Below are positions 17,885-26,627 of a DNA stretch of 64,000 nucleotides, piece by piece. This DNA comes from Pyxidicoccus sp. MSG2 (lineage in GTDB: Bacteria; Myxococcota; Myxococcia; Myxococcales; Myxococcaceae): NCBI RefSeq assembly GCF_026626705.1, contig NZ_JAPNKC010000001.1:10192001-10256000 (forward strand). Reading direction: 5' to 3'. Under the pieces are notes generated by a model that worked only from the letters and a program-made list of their open reading frames with translations, searched no databases and was not told the DNA's origin. Numbering within the stretch: position 1 is the first letter of the stretch; each line of letters begins with the position of its first letter. The translations under genes were made by a program, and so were the position numbers.

Positions 17885-18933
17885 GCTCCGGGCCGCTGCT
17901 CCAGGTGCGTGACTTGAAGGTCCACTTCCCCGTGCGAGGGGGCCTCCTGGGGCGCGTGCGCGGCGCGGTGAAGGCCGTGGACGGAGTGGGCTTCGACGTG
18001 GTGCGCGGGGAGACGCTCGGGCTGGTGGGGGAGAGCGGCTGCGGCAAGAGCACGCTGGGGCGCGCGCTGCTGCGGCTGGTGGAGCCCACCGCCGGCTCCA
18101 TCCGCTTCGACGGGCAGGAGCTGACGGGCCAGTCCCAGCGGCGGCTGCGCCCGCTGCGCCGGCGCATGCAGCTCGTCTTCCAGGACCCGTACGCCTCGCT
18201 CAACCCGCGGATGACGGTGCGCGAGATTCTGGGCGAGCCCTTCGCCATCCACGGCCTCGCGCGCGAGCGCGGCGAGCGGGAGCGCGAGGTATCCGCCCTG
18301 GTGGACGCCATGGGCCTGCCGCGCGAGGCGCTGGAGCGCTACCCCCACGAGTTCTCCGGCGGTCAGCGTCAGCGCATCGGCATTGCACGTGCCATCGCAT
18401 TGCGTCCGGACCTGGTGGTGGCCGACGAGCCCATCAGCGCGCTCGACGTGTCCATCCAGGCGCAGATCGTGAACCTCCTGGTGGACCTGCAGCGCGAGCG
18501 CGGCCTCACCTACGTCTTCATCGCGCACGACCTGAAAATCGTCGAGTACGTCTCCACCCGCGTCGCCGTCATGTACCTGGGCCGAATCGTGGAACTGGCG
18601 CCCGCCGCGGAGCTGTACCGCCGCCCGCGCCACCCGTACACGCAGGCGCTCCTGTCCTCCGTGCCGGTGCCGGACCCGGGCCACGCGCGCACCCGCCTGC
18701 TGGTGCCGGGCGAGCCGCCGTCGCCGCTCAACCCGCCGTCTGGCTGCGCCTTCCACCCGCGCTGCCCCCACGTCATGGAGCGCTGCCGGCGCGAGTCGCC
18801 GCCGCTGTACCCGCTCGGCGGAGGACACACGGCCGCTTGTTTTCTCGTGGAGGGCGACTCCCGCGAAGTCACTCCCGCCCCCGCCTCCGGAGGTGATGCC
18901 GGTGTTCTGGCTCAGCCACCATCACCCGGATGA
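17881..18933 (+). CDS. Oligopeptide/dipeptide-type ABC transporter ATP-binding protein (OppF/DppF-like)
   Basis: With the ATG at 17881 (ATGA overlap with the preceding gene) the product has 350 residues. It carries Walker A GESGCGKST, the Q loop LVFQDPYASLNPR, signature FSGGQRQRIGIARA and Walker B LVVADEPISALDVS. The C-terminal Cys motif reads SGCAFHPRCP. This is the F-type partner of the preceding D-type ATPase, and together they would form the nucleotide-binding heterodimer of a peptide or similar importer. The C-terminus overlaps the following DUF2085 gene by about 38 bases in another frame. Confidence 0.92.
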   Translation: MSSGPLLQVRDLKVHFPVRGGLLGRVRGAVKAVDGVGFDVVRGETLGLVGESGCGKSTLGRALLRLVEPTAGSIRFDGQELTGQSQRRLRPLRRRMQLVFQDPYASLNPRMTVREILGEPFAIHGLARERGEREREVSALVDAMGLPREALERYPHEFSGGQRQRIGIARAIALRPDLVVADEPISALDVSIQAQIVNLLVDLQRERGLTYVFIAHDLKIVEYVSTRVAVMYLGRIVELAPAAELYRRPRHPYTQALLSSVPVPDPGHARTRLLVPGEPPSPLNPPSGCAFHPRCPHVMERCRRESPPLYPLGGGHTAACFLVEGDSREVTPAPASGGDAGVLAQPPSPG

Positions 18934-19309
18934 GTACAACCGGACCTACGTGCTGGGCGGCGTGCGCGTCTGCGCGCGCTGTCTGGGCACGTACCCGGTG
19001 CTGCTGGTGACGCTCGTGGGCCTCTTCGCCCTGCGCGCGCCGCGCGAGTGGCGCTGGGACATACCCGCGGTGCTGGCCCTCACGCTGCCCGCGCTGGTGG
19101 ACTGGGCGGTGGGGCGCTTCCGCCCGGCGTCCGGCTCCAACGCGGTGCGTACGTTGACCGGGGTGCTGCTCGGACTGGCGCTCGGACGCTCGCTCCAGGT
19201 GCATGTCCAGCGGCCCCTGCCGGCGGTGCTGCTGGCCCAGGCCGCCCTCGTGACAGCGGTGGCGCTCCCTGTCATTCTCGCCACTTACCGGAGACCACGC
19301 CCGGAGTAG
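18896..19309 (+). CDS. DUF2085 family membrane protein
   Basis: The 137-residue protein carries VCARCLGTY near residue 23-31, the C-x-R-C-x-G-x-Y hallmark of DUF2085, and about four hydrophobic helices afterwards. Family function is unknown. The ATG at 18896 follows a GGAGG site closely, and a GTG three bases earlier is the alternative. The start lies inside the 3' end of the OppF-like gene, so translation is probably coupled. The His-rich start (SHHHPDEYN) together with the two Cys may bind metal. Confidence 0.72.
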   Translation: MPVFWLSHHHPDEYNRTYVLGGVRVCARCLGTYPVLLVTLVGLFALRAPREWRWDIPAVLALTLPALVDWAVGRFRPASGSNAVRTLTGVLLGLALGRSLQVHVQRPLPAVLLAQAALVTAVALPVILATYRRPRPE

Positions 19310-19390
19310 ACCTTCGTGGCCCGTCGCCCGTTATGAGGGCACGGGTTGAGGAGGGGTCGGGGTGTCGGGTGCTCCAGGAGAGATGGGGGA

Positions 19391-20023
19391 GTGTTGGGAC
19401 CGGAGACCTCAGACGAGCGGCTGATGCTCGCCTTTCAGGCGGGGGACGCGCGCGCGTTCGAGGCGCTGGTGCGCAAGCACCGGACGCCGGTGTTCAACTT
19501 CGTCCTTCGATTCGTCGGGCACCGGGCACGGGCGGAGGACGTGCTGCAGGAGACGTGGCTGAAAGTGGTACGGAGCGCCGGCGAGTACACGCCCAAGGCG
19601 AAGTTCACGACCTGGCTCTACACGATTGCGAGGAACCTCTGCGTGGACAGCGCGCGCAAAGAGAGCTACCGCCAGGCGTCGTCCCTGGAAGCCCCCGCCG
19701 CGGGTGCGGATGGGGAAGAGGGACGTCCGCTGGGCGAGGGGCTGCCGGACACGGGGGCCAGCCCCGAGCGCGGCGCGTACAACGCCCGCCTGCGGCCCCT
19801 GCTGGAGCGCGCCCTGGCGGCACTCCCGGAGGAGCAGCGAGAAGTGTTCATCCTGCGTGAGTACAGCGGCATTCCCTTCAAGGACATCGCCGAGGTGACG
19901 GGCGTGTCCGAGAACACCGTGAAGAGCCGGATGCGATACGCGCTCGACGGGTTGCGACGACGCCTGTCGGACATGGGCGTGGACGGCGACCTCGCCGAGG
20001 ACGGAAGGACGGTGACGGGATGA
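19391..20023 (+). CDS. ECF-type RNA polymerase sigma factor
   Basis: The 210-residue product has sigma region 2 (ARAEDVLQETWLKVVRSAG, FTTWLYTIARNLCVDSAR) and region 4 (LPEEQREVFILREYSGIPFKDIAEVTGVSENTVKSRM). These two regions alone define the extracytoplasmic-function class. The GTG at 19391, behind a GGGGGA site, is preferred over the in-frame start at 19346, whose extra 15 residues are not family-like. The next gene, overlapping by four bases, encodes a membrane protein with a zinc-finger anti-sigma domain, so the sigma factor is probably held at the membrane until a signal arrives. It stands directly upstream of the Tad-like locus. Confidence 0.92.
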   Translation: MLGPETSDERLMLAFQAGDARAFEALVRKHRTPVFNFVLRFVGHRARAEDVLQETWLKVVRSAGEYTPKAKFTTWLYTIARNLCVDSARKESYRQASSLEAPAAGADGEEGRPLGEGLPDTGASPERGAYNARLRPLLERALAALPEEQREVFILREYSGIPFKDIAEVTGVSENTVKSRMRYALDGLRRRLSDMGVDGDLAEDGRTVTG

Positions 20024-21477
20024 ATCCGCAGAATGCCCACGCGCACGAGGACCGGCTCCTCGACTTCGCCTACGGCGAGCTGCCCACCCCCGAGGCCCGG
20101 GCCATGGAGGCGCACCTGTCGGGCTGCGCCCGCTGCACCCAGGCCCTGGACGACATCCGCGGCGTGCGCGCCACCATGTCCCAGCTCTCCACGGAGCCCG
20201 CGCCGGACGCCGGGCTCGAATCGCTCATGGCCTACGCGCAGCAGGCCGCGCGCCGCGCCGCCGCTGGCCCCGCGCCCAAGCCCTCGCGCTGGCGCCGCTG
20301 GCTGCTGCCGGTGCTGGGCGTGGCCTCGGTGAGCACCTTCGGCATCCTCATCCTCGAGGCGAATGAGCACGCCCCCGCGAGCCCCTCTCCGGCCCAGGTG
20401 GCGGCGAAGGTCGAGATGGCGAGAGCGAAGGACGCCGCGCCCGCGCGCGGTGTGGCCGAGCCCGTGGTCGCGAGCGCGGAGGCCCCCGCCCCACCGCCTC
20501 CGCCCACCGCGCAGGCCGCGCCCTCCCCGAAGGCGCTCCTGGACGAGGGCGCCGCGAAGGAAGTGGCGCGTGCCGAGGACTGGCGCAACGCGGGCAGTGG
20601 CGGCGGGCTCGACGCCCGCATCGTCCGCGAGGAGGAGATGAAGGCGAAGCCCGGGTACGGCAAGGGCGCCTCGGAGCGCGCGCGGGCCTCGACGAACCGG
20701 CAGCCGCTGGCGAAGACCGCCCCCTCGAAGGCCTCGAAGTTCGCCTTCGGCGAGAAGGACGCCCCGGACGAGGAGTCCCTGGCAGAGTCCGCGCCGCGCG
20801 ATGACTCCGCCTCGCGGAAGCAGGAGGGGTTGAAGCTGGGCGGTGCGTCCGCGGCCCAGGCCCAGGCCGCCGACGAAGACGACGGCGCTTTCGACAAGGT
20901 CTTCGCGGGCGGGGATGCGCCCCAGGCCGTGGGCTCCGTGTCCGTCCCAGCGGGGCCTCCCGCGCCCGCGACGGCGGCGCCCGCGTCCCCGTCCCCGTCC
21001 CCGTCCGGCGGCCGCGCGGATGTGGCCACCGGTGCTCTCGCGCAGACGGAGTCCCTGGCCGAGCGCCGTGCGCCCGCCCCGGCCCAGGCGCCCACGAAGA
21101 AGGCGAAGCGAAGCGAATCCCCGAGCCCCGCCGCGGAGATGCCGGCGTCCCGCGCCCAGGCGGAGCCGGGGCCGTCCGTGGCGGAGCTGTCGAGCCAGGC
21201 CCGGGACGCGTACCTCGCCGGGGACCGGGCCCTGGAGGCGGGGCTGCTGCGCTCGGCGCTGGCCGCCGGGCCCTCCGGCTCGGAGCGCCTCGGACTCCTC
21301 AACCGCCTCTGCGACGCGGAGCTCGCCCTGGGCCGTCAGGCCGCGGGCGCCGCCGCCTGCAAGCAGGTCATCGCCGATGCGCCGGGCTCCAGCGCCGCCC
21401 AGGCCGCTCGCCGCAGGCTGTCCCGCGAGCCCGCCATCCTCGAGGCCGCCCCGAAATCCGCTGATCCCCAGAAATGA
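20020..21477 (+). CDS. Membrane anti-sigma factor with zf-HC2 domain and long periplasmic region
   Basis: The 485-residue protein begins with the anti-sigma zinc-binding pattern: upstream His residues then HLSGCARC (H-x3-C-x2-C) near residues 28-35. One transmembrane helix lies near residues 92-114 (WLLPVLGVASVSTFGILIL). About 300 residues rich in Ala, Pro and Lys follow, and a C-terminal TPR-like segment (ARDAYLAGDRALEAGLLRSALA to the end). It overlaps the ECF sigma gene by four bases. The topology suggests it binds the sigma factor in the cytoplasm and senses an envelope signal with its long outer part. Confidence 0.88.
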   Translation: MNPQNAHAHEDRLLDFAYGELPTPEARAMEAHLSGCARCTQALDDIRGVRATMSQLSTEPAPDAGLESLMAYAQQAARRAAAGPAPKPSRWRRWLLPVLGVASVSTFGILILEANEHAPASPSPAQVAAKVEMARAKDAAPARGVAEPVVASAEAPAPPPPPTAQAAPSPKALLDEGAAKEVARAEDWRNAGSGGGLDARIVREEEMKAKPGYGKGASERARASTNRQPLAKTAPSKASKFAFGEKDAPDEESLAESAPRDDSASRKQEGLKLGGASAAQAQAADEDDGAFDKVFAGGDAPQAVGSVSVPAGPPAPATAAPASPSPSPSGGRADVATGALAQTESLAERRAPAPAQAPTKKAKRSESPSPAAEMPASRAQAEPGPSVAELSSQARDAYLAGDRALEAGLLRSALAAGPSGSERLGLLNRLCDAELALGRQAAGAAACKQVIADAPGSSAAQAARRRLSREPAILEAAPKSADPQK

Positions 21478-21504
21478 TGGTCTGCGGTTTCTGAGCAAAT
21501 AGAA

Positions 21505-21540
21505 AAATGGACGGAAACGTGGGTGTAGGTCTGTCCATTT
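21505..21540 (+). promoter_or_regulatory. Perfect 8-bp inverted repeat before the Tad-like gene run
   Basis: AAATGGAC at 21505-21512 is the exact inverse complement of GTCCATTT at 21533-21540, with 20 bases between them. It sits between the anti-sigma stop and the first TadE-like start, in one of the few AT-richer stretches of the window. It could be an operator or part of a terminator. On the minus strand the stem would be followed by TTTTTC, but no minus-strand gene needs ending there. Confidence 0.4.
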
Positions 21541-21581
21541 GACCGATGCGAGTCCGGCGCGCCTCACCGGATAATGGCGTC

Positions 21582-22574
21582 ATGGGACAGGAAGCACAGG
21601 ATGGGCGGCGGGAGCGGGGGGCGTCTCGCGCGCAGTCGGGTCAGGCCGCCGTCGAAGCGGCGATGATCATGCCGCTGACCGTCTTCATGACGCTGGGCAT
21701 CATCCAGCTCACGATGATGCAGCACGCGAAGCTGATGACCGAGTACGCCGCATACCAGGCGGCGCGGGCCGGCATCGTGTGGAACGGCAACAACGAGCGC
21801 ATGCACGACGCGGCCATCGTCGCGCTGCTGCCCACGATGGGCGCCACCAACGACATCGCGAAGCTGGGGACGACGCTCGCGCTGCACCAGCTCTACGACA
21901 CGGGCATGAGCGCGTTGAACTTCGGCGGCGGCGTGGTGCCCCGCACCGTCAACGGCTCCAACCTGCTGGGCATCGTCCGGGTGGACACCATCAACCCGGC
22001 GTATTTCACGCCCATCGACAGCATCTGGAAGCTGCGCAACGGCTTCAACTGGCAGGAGCTGGACTTCGACGGAGCGGACAGCTTCCCCGAGGTGCCCTCG
22101 CTGGAGAACCACATCCGCAAGTTCTTCAACCTGCCGGAGCCGGACGATTCGGAGCTCGTCTACCGCAAGGCCACGCGGCTCACCATCCGCCTGCGCTACT
22201 GGTACCAGCTGCGCGTGCCCTTCGCGAACTGGATCATCTTCACCTCGTGGTTCGCCTCCAACGCGGGCCTGGCGCTCCATGGCGCCATCGACCGGGCGAC
22301 CGTCACTCCGGGCGCCAACATCATGGCCGACGGCAACATCGACGCCCTGGCCGCCGCGTCCATCAAGGGCATCCAGCACGAGAAGGGCTATGACTCCGTG
22401 TATCCGCTGGAGATGGCGGTGCTCTGGGGCCTGGCCACCGGCAGCATCCCCCTGGTCTCCAACTTCGCGGGCCGGCGCTACTTCATCCCGCTGACGGCCA
22501 CGTACACCATGCGCATGCAGTCCAACTTCCACCGGAAGTGGATCATGCACCTCAACCCCGACTGGGGCCTGTAA
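21582..22574 (+). CDS. TadE-like pseudopilin protein with large exported domain
   Basis: With ATG 21582 the product has 330 residues. Near the N-terminus, SGQAAVEAAMIMPLTVFMTLG gives a prepilin-type site: cleavage after Gly, Glu at +5, then a hydrophobic helix, as in TadE/TadF minor pilins. The remaining 280 residues are an exported domain of unknown fold, far larger than that of classical TadE. It is the first of a co-oriented run leading to cpaB, tadB and tadC. In M. xanthus the corresponding locus encodes the pilin-like proteins of the Kil prey-killing apparatus; that link is by gene order and recall. Confidence 0.82.
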   Translation: MGQEAQDGRRERGASRAQSGQAAVEAAMIMPLTVFMTLGIIQLTMMQHAKLMTEYAAYQAARAGIVWNGNNERMHDAAIVALLPTMGATNDIAKLGTTLALHQLYDTGMSALNFGGGVVPRTVNGSNLLGIVRVDTINPAYFTPIDSIWKLRNGFNWQELDFDGADSFPEVPSLENHIRKFFNLPEPDDSELVYRKATRLTIRLRYWYQLRVPFANWIIFTSWFASNAGLALHGAIDRATVTPGANIMADGNIDALAAASIKGIQHEKGYDSVYPLEMAVLWGLATGSIPLVSNFAGRRYFIPLTATYTMRMQSNFHRKWIMHLNPDWGL

Positions 22575-22588
22575 GAGGACCGCCGACC

Positions 22589-24673
22589 ATGTTCACCCGG
22601 ACCCTCCGACAGAGCTTCCGCCGCCAGGAAGGCCAGGCGCTGGTGCTCGCCGCGCTGATGGTGCTCGTCATGTCCATCGCCGTGTTGACCACCGTCAACA
22701 TCGGCCACACGGTGCACGAGCGCATCCGCCTGCAGAACACCGCGGACTCCGCCGCCTACTCCATGGCCGCCATGGAGGCGCGCGCCTTCAACTTCTACGC
22801 GTACGCCAACCGCACGCAGGCGTCGCACTACGTCTCGGCGATGCTGTGGCAGTCGCTGCTGTCACTCATCTACTTCGCCGAGGCGTTCCTCGCGGACACC
22901 TACGGGTTCATGAAGACCTTGAACCCCTGTGCGGGAAAAGCAAGCGGCCTCTTCTGGAAGATAGCCTGTCCCATATTGAAGGCGATTCCGGTGGTGGGGC
23001 AGGTGCTCAAGGTCATCGAAACGGCGATGAATGCCTGGAGGATGGTCGTGAGGGCCTTCCATCAACTGTTGGTCGCCACCAACCCGGACAAGCTCATCGG
23101 CAAGCTGGTCATCCCCACGCACTGGGTGCTCAACAGCGTGCTGTTCTTCGCGTCCCAGGCGGTGATGATGTCCGCGTCCACGCACGTGTTGCAGACCACG
23201 GACACCGTCATCGCGGACAACGACAAGAACATCGACTCGCTCATCAGTCAGGGGCTCACCGGCGTCATCAGCCAATGCCTCTTCGACCAGACGCACTTCG
23301 CGGAGGCAGGAGGCCGCCCGCTGGGCACACCCGCCAACCCGTTCAAGGCCATCGACCCGAAGGAGACAGCCCTGGCGTCGAAGGAGGCTCGCGCCAAGCG
23401 CTCCATGGGCGGCATCTCCAATGCCACGCGCTACCCGTGTGACTCGAAGGGCGGGCTGGGCGCCGGCGGGGTGGACATCCTCTCCTGCCAGCAGAAGTTC
23501 ATCACCTCGCGCCGGCTGGGAGACCTCCTCCCCCTGCCGCCCTGGCTGGGCATCATCGGCGACTGGCTCAGCAACGACATCAACATCCCCGGGGTGATCA
23601 GCTTCGGCAAGCTGGGGCAGACCCGCATGCTGACCCACATCCGCGACTACCGGAACGTCCTCACCCAGACGCGCAAGACGCGCAACTACATCCGCGACTG
23701 GAACGACGGCATCGCCCCGACGCTCGGCATGATGGCCCAGGGCGACAACCTCGGCTCGGACGACCTGTACTGGCTCAAGTTCGGCCCCGACTTCCCCGGC
23801 GTGACGAACCCGCTGTCCTGCAAGACGGACGAGAAGAACATCGGGCGCTGCTGGGGGGATCCGCGCAAGGGGCTCGAGGACACGTCCCGCAAGAAGCTGC
23901 CCTACCAGTGGATGGCCAAGACGAGCATCTGGGCCCTGAACGACCAGGAGGGCTCGTACCGCGACGGCGGCGTGCACTGGCGGGTCCACCCCCAGCGCCT
24001 GCCCACGGGCGACAGCGGCTGGCGCAACCGCCAGCGCGCCAATGGCCCCGAGGGCGAGGTGGGCGTCACCAAGAACGAGGTGTGTGTCCTTCCCATTTGC
24101 TTGTTCGGCAAGGGAAAGATGGATGTCTACACGGCCAACGTGCACCCCGCGGAGGACGGCAACCATCCGTGGAAGGGCATCGTCCCGTTCATGCACTTCG
24201 AGCCCGGCCAGTTCCAGGGCGTGTGCGGCCGCACGGCCACCAACGACGCGGCCCCGCGCTACAAGTTCGACTTCAACCAGCCGTCCACGTGGGTCGCGCT
24301 CAACAAGTCGCCGGACGAAATCACCAACCGGGACCTCAAGGACAAGGAGGCGGGCACCAACGCGCCCGCGCTGCTGAACGCGGACGGGAAGATCCGCTTC
24401 AACTTCACCGCCGACACGGACGCGCTGGAGATGGAGAACAACCGGAAGAAGTTCCTCAGCTTCTCCGAGGGGCTCAACGTCATCACCCGCGGCCAGAGCT
24501 ACTACCACCGGCCCGGCAACTGGACGGAGCAGCCCAACTTCTTCAATCCGTACTGGCGCCCGCGCCTGGCCTCCGTCTACCAGGGCCGCCACAACCTGCC
24601 CCTGGCTGGCAGCCTGAATGACGCCCTGCCAGGCCCGCTGAAGAGCATTGCCCCCAAGATCATCACCCACTAA
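22589..24673 (+). CDS. TadG-like protein, very large
   Basis: The ATG at 22589 behind AGAGGAC gives 694 residues. EGQALVLAALMVLVMSIAVL near the N-terminus is the TadG-type hydrophobic segment (G then QAL), lacking the Glu of true prepilins. It continues with INIGHTVHERIRLQNTADSAAYSMAAMEA-type residues typical of TadG/DUF2134 proteins. The rest is a long exported domain with scattered Cys residues and no recognised enzymatic motif. TadG-like proteins anchor or cap Tad pili at the envelope. It lies 14 bp after the TadE-like gene and 15 bp before the next TadE-like gene. Confidence 0.82.
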   Translation: MFTRTLRQSFRRQEGQALVLAALMVLVMSIAVLTTVNIGHTVHERIRLQNTADSAAYSMAAMEARAFNFYAYANRTQASHYVSAMLWQSLLSLIYFAEAFLADTYGFMKTLNPCAGKASGLFWKIACPILKAIPVVGQVLKVIETAMNAWRMVVRAFHQLLVATNPDKLIGKLVIPTHWVLNSVLFFASQAVMMSASTHVLQTTDTVIADNDKNIDSLISQGLTGVISQCLFDQTHFAEAGGRPLGTPANPFKAIDPKETALASKEARAKRSMGGISNATRYPCDSKGGLGAGGVDILSCQQKFITSRRLGDLLPLPPWLGIIGDWLSNDINIPGVISFGKLGQTRMLTHIRDYRNVLTQTRKTRNYIRDWNDGIAPTLGMMAQGDNLGSDDLYWLKFGPDFPGVTNPLSCKTDEKNIGRCWGDPRKGLEDTSRKKLPYQWMAKTSIWALNDQEGSYRDGGVHWRVHPQRLPTGDSGWRNRQRANGPEGEVGVTKNEVCVLPICLFGKGKMDVYTANVHPAEDGNHPWKGIVPFMHFEPGQFQGVCGRTATNDAAPRYKFDFNQPSTWVALNKSPDEITNRDLKDKEAGTNAPALLNADGKIRFNFTADTDALEMENNRKKFLSFSEGLNVITRGQSYYHRPGNWTEQPNFFNPYWRPRLASVYQGRHNLPLAGSLNDALPGPLKSIAPKIITH

Positions 24674-24688
24674 GCCGGGACTTCGCTG

Positions 24689-25855
24689 ATGAGACTCCCA
24701 AGACAGCGCAGGGCCCAGCACCGGGGCGCGGCCACCGTCGAGTTCGCGCTCTCCGTCCCGGTGTTGGTGATGATCCTCATGTTCAGCATGTACCTCACCG
24801 AATTGGTGAGGGCGAAGCTGAAGCTCCTGGAGCTGGCGCGCTACGCCACGTGGGAGATGACCAGCTACACCCTGTCCGACTTCGGCAACGCGGACCACGA
24901 CGCCGCCTTCGCGGACGCGAAGCGGGAGGCGATGGAGGAGGTGGCGGAGCGCTACAAGGACATGGACTCGGTGGAGACCAATGCTCCGCCCGGCTCGTTC
25001 ATCGCGCGCTACACCAACATCCAGGCGGACGTGGTCAACAAGGACGTGCCCTTCATCGAGGCGGGCCTGGTGCTGGGCAACAGCGGCGACGGCATGGCCA
25101 ACTCCGTCCTCGGCGCCATCAATGGCGGCGCCAACGGCCTGCTGGGCTTCTGGAAGTTCAACACCAAGGGCTGGGTGGAGTCCCAGGTGTCGATGCAGTT
25201 CGACAACGTCATCCTTCCCCAGCGCTACCTGGAGCAGAGCACGGGTGACTTCTTCAAGGTGGACACCTTCGGCGGCCGGAACATCGGCAGCCTGCGGCTC
25301 AGCACCCGCCACTCCATGTACGCCACCGGGTGGAACCTGCCGGACGGCAGCGATGCCGTCATCAACGGCCGGCGCGCGGGCGGCCACACCGAGGGCAACG
25401 AGGTGCATGGCCTCTACGCCCAGGTCAACCGGATGACCTTCCTGGGCGTCAAGGAGCGCCTCGAGAGCTCACCGCTCGGCGGCGTGCTGTCGACCTTCTC
25501 GTCCTTCGCTCCGGCCTTCCTCGGCACCTTCGTCATCTCCAAGAACTACGGGTTGGCGGGCGGGGATGCGTCCCAGTGCGACGGCGTCAACAGCTACCCC
25601 GCGGCCGCGGCGCACGGCCTGCAGGATCAGATGTCGAACGACCTCGAGCTGCTCGACAGCGACCGGCCGCAGTGCTTCGACACGGCCCCGTTCCGCGACA
25701 ACACGTACGAGGACTCGCAGTACAAGAAGATCTTCGAGGCCCGTGGCGAGCACTTCATGGGCTGCAAGAATCCGCAGGCCGAAGACCCCTCCGCCCCCAC
25801 CAGCGCCGACTCGACCAAGGGCGACAAGAACGAGGACATCGTCAACTGTGAGTAG
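24689..25855 (+). CDS. TadE-family pseudopilin protein
   Basis: The 388-residue product starts with a basic leader then RGAATVEFALSVPVLVMILM, a canonical TadE prepilin site (cleavage after Gly, Glu at +5, Phe at +6). The following 340 residues form a large exported domain with several Cys residues and a charged C-terminal end (KGDKNEDIVNCE). Classical TadE proteins are about 150-200 residues, so this one is oversized like its neighbours. It is probably processed by a prepilin peptidase encoded outside the window. Its last bases overlap the start of the next gene. Confidence 0.84.
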   Translation: MRLPRQRRAQHRGAATVEFALSVPVLVMILMFSMYLTELVRAKLKLLELARYATWEMTSYTLSDFGNADHDAAFADAKREAMEEVAERYKDMDSVETNAPPGSFIARYTNIQADVVNKDVPFIEAGLVLGNSGDGMANSVLGAINGGANGLLGFWKFNTKGWVESQVSMQFDNVILPQRYLEQSTGDFFKVDTFGGRNIGSLRLSTRHSMYATGWNLPDGSDAVINGRRAGGHTEGNEVHGLYAQVNRMTFLGVKERLESSPLGGVLSTFSSFAPAFLGTFVISKNYGLAGGDASQCDGVNSYPAAAAHGLQDQMSNDLELLDSDRPQCFDTAPFRDNTYEDSQYKKIFEARGEHFMGCKNPQAEDPSAPTSADSTKGDKNEDIVNCE

Positions 25856-26627
25856 CTCCCTGGCACGGCTCTGCGCGCTGCTGCTGACGGTGGGGGCCCT
25901 GGCCGCCCACGCCCAGCAGGAGTTGCCCGTCTATCCGGGCACGGTGCATACGCGCATCGGCAATGACCTGGTCATCGCCGGTGAGTACTACCGCATGGCG
26001 TACTTCACCACGGACGACCCGCTGGAGAAGGTGGCGGACTACTTCACCCGCCACTGGCGCTCGCAGGGCTACCCCACCGCGGTGGACGGCGACCTGGAGA
26101 ACGAGGCGGTGGTGTCCGCCCTGTACACGCGCGAGGGCCTGCAGCGCGGCGTCGTCCTCCGCCGGCACCTCGGCAAGACGGTGGGCTTCACCGTGCTGCG
26201 CGACTTGTGGGTGAGCGCGCCGCGCAACTCCGCCCCCGGCCTGGTGAAGGTGGAGGGGATGCTCTTCACCCAGGACCTCGCCACGCGAGACGCGCCGGGC
26301 GGCTCGCAGAACCGCTCCTCGCTCGTGGAGGGCAACCTGGAGGACGTGCGCCAGCGCGTCACCCAGGAGCTCGAGAAGCAGGGCTACCAGCCGGTGCGCC
26401 AGGGCGCGATGAAGCTAGGTGGGGAGACGCAGCTCACGATGGAGCATGCGCGCAAGGCCGAGCAGGTGGTGACCACCCTCCGCCCCGTGGAGGACGGGCT
26501 CACCGCCATGGTACAGATGTGGGTAGGCTCCGACCGGCCCGACGCCATGCCCAACGACGCCGCCGTGAAAGAGAGCCGTGAGGCCCATGAGCGCGGCAAG
26601 CGCGCGGCGAAGGAAGGCAAGAAGTGA
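25848..26627 (+). CDS. Exported protein of unknown function in the Tad-like locus
   Basis: The GTG at 25848 overlaps the preceding stop and gives 259 residues with a Sec signal peptide (LCALLLTVGALAAHAQQ). The mature part begins LPVYPGTVHTRIGNDLVIAGEYYRMAYFTTDDPLEKVADYFTRHW-like, a pattern of secreted proteins that pair beta strands with helices. I do not recognise a named family. The basic C-terminus (GKRAAKEGKK) is unstructured. The tight overlaps with genes on both sides argue for a role in the same envelope machine. Confidence 0.75.
   Translation: MSSSLARLCALLLTVGALAAHAQQELPVYPGTVHTRIGNDLVIAGEYYRMAYFTTDDPLEKVADYFTRHWRSQGYPTAVDGDLENEAVVSALYTREGLQRGVVLRRHLGKTVGFTVLRDLWVSAPRNSAPGLVKVEGMLFTQDLATRDAPGGSQNRSSLVEGNLEDVRQRVTQELEKQGYQPVRQGAMKLGGETQLTMEHARKAEQVVTTLRPVEDGLTAMVQMWVGSDRPDAMPNDAAVKESREAHERGKRAAKEGKK

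Noticed and set aside
16856..18933. Complete peptide importer operon
   Set aside because: Only the two ATPases are encoded; no permease or binding-protein genes adjoin them.
21368..21583. Minus-strand small protein over the inverted repeat
   Set aside because: It overlaps the anti-sigma coding end and has no motif or ribosome site.
22862..25408. 848-codon minus-strand frame opposite the TadG/TadE genes
   Set aside because: Composition is His/Arg/Leu/Val-rich shadow coding, while the plus strand has signal and prepilin motifs.
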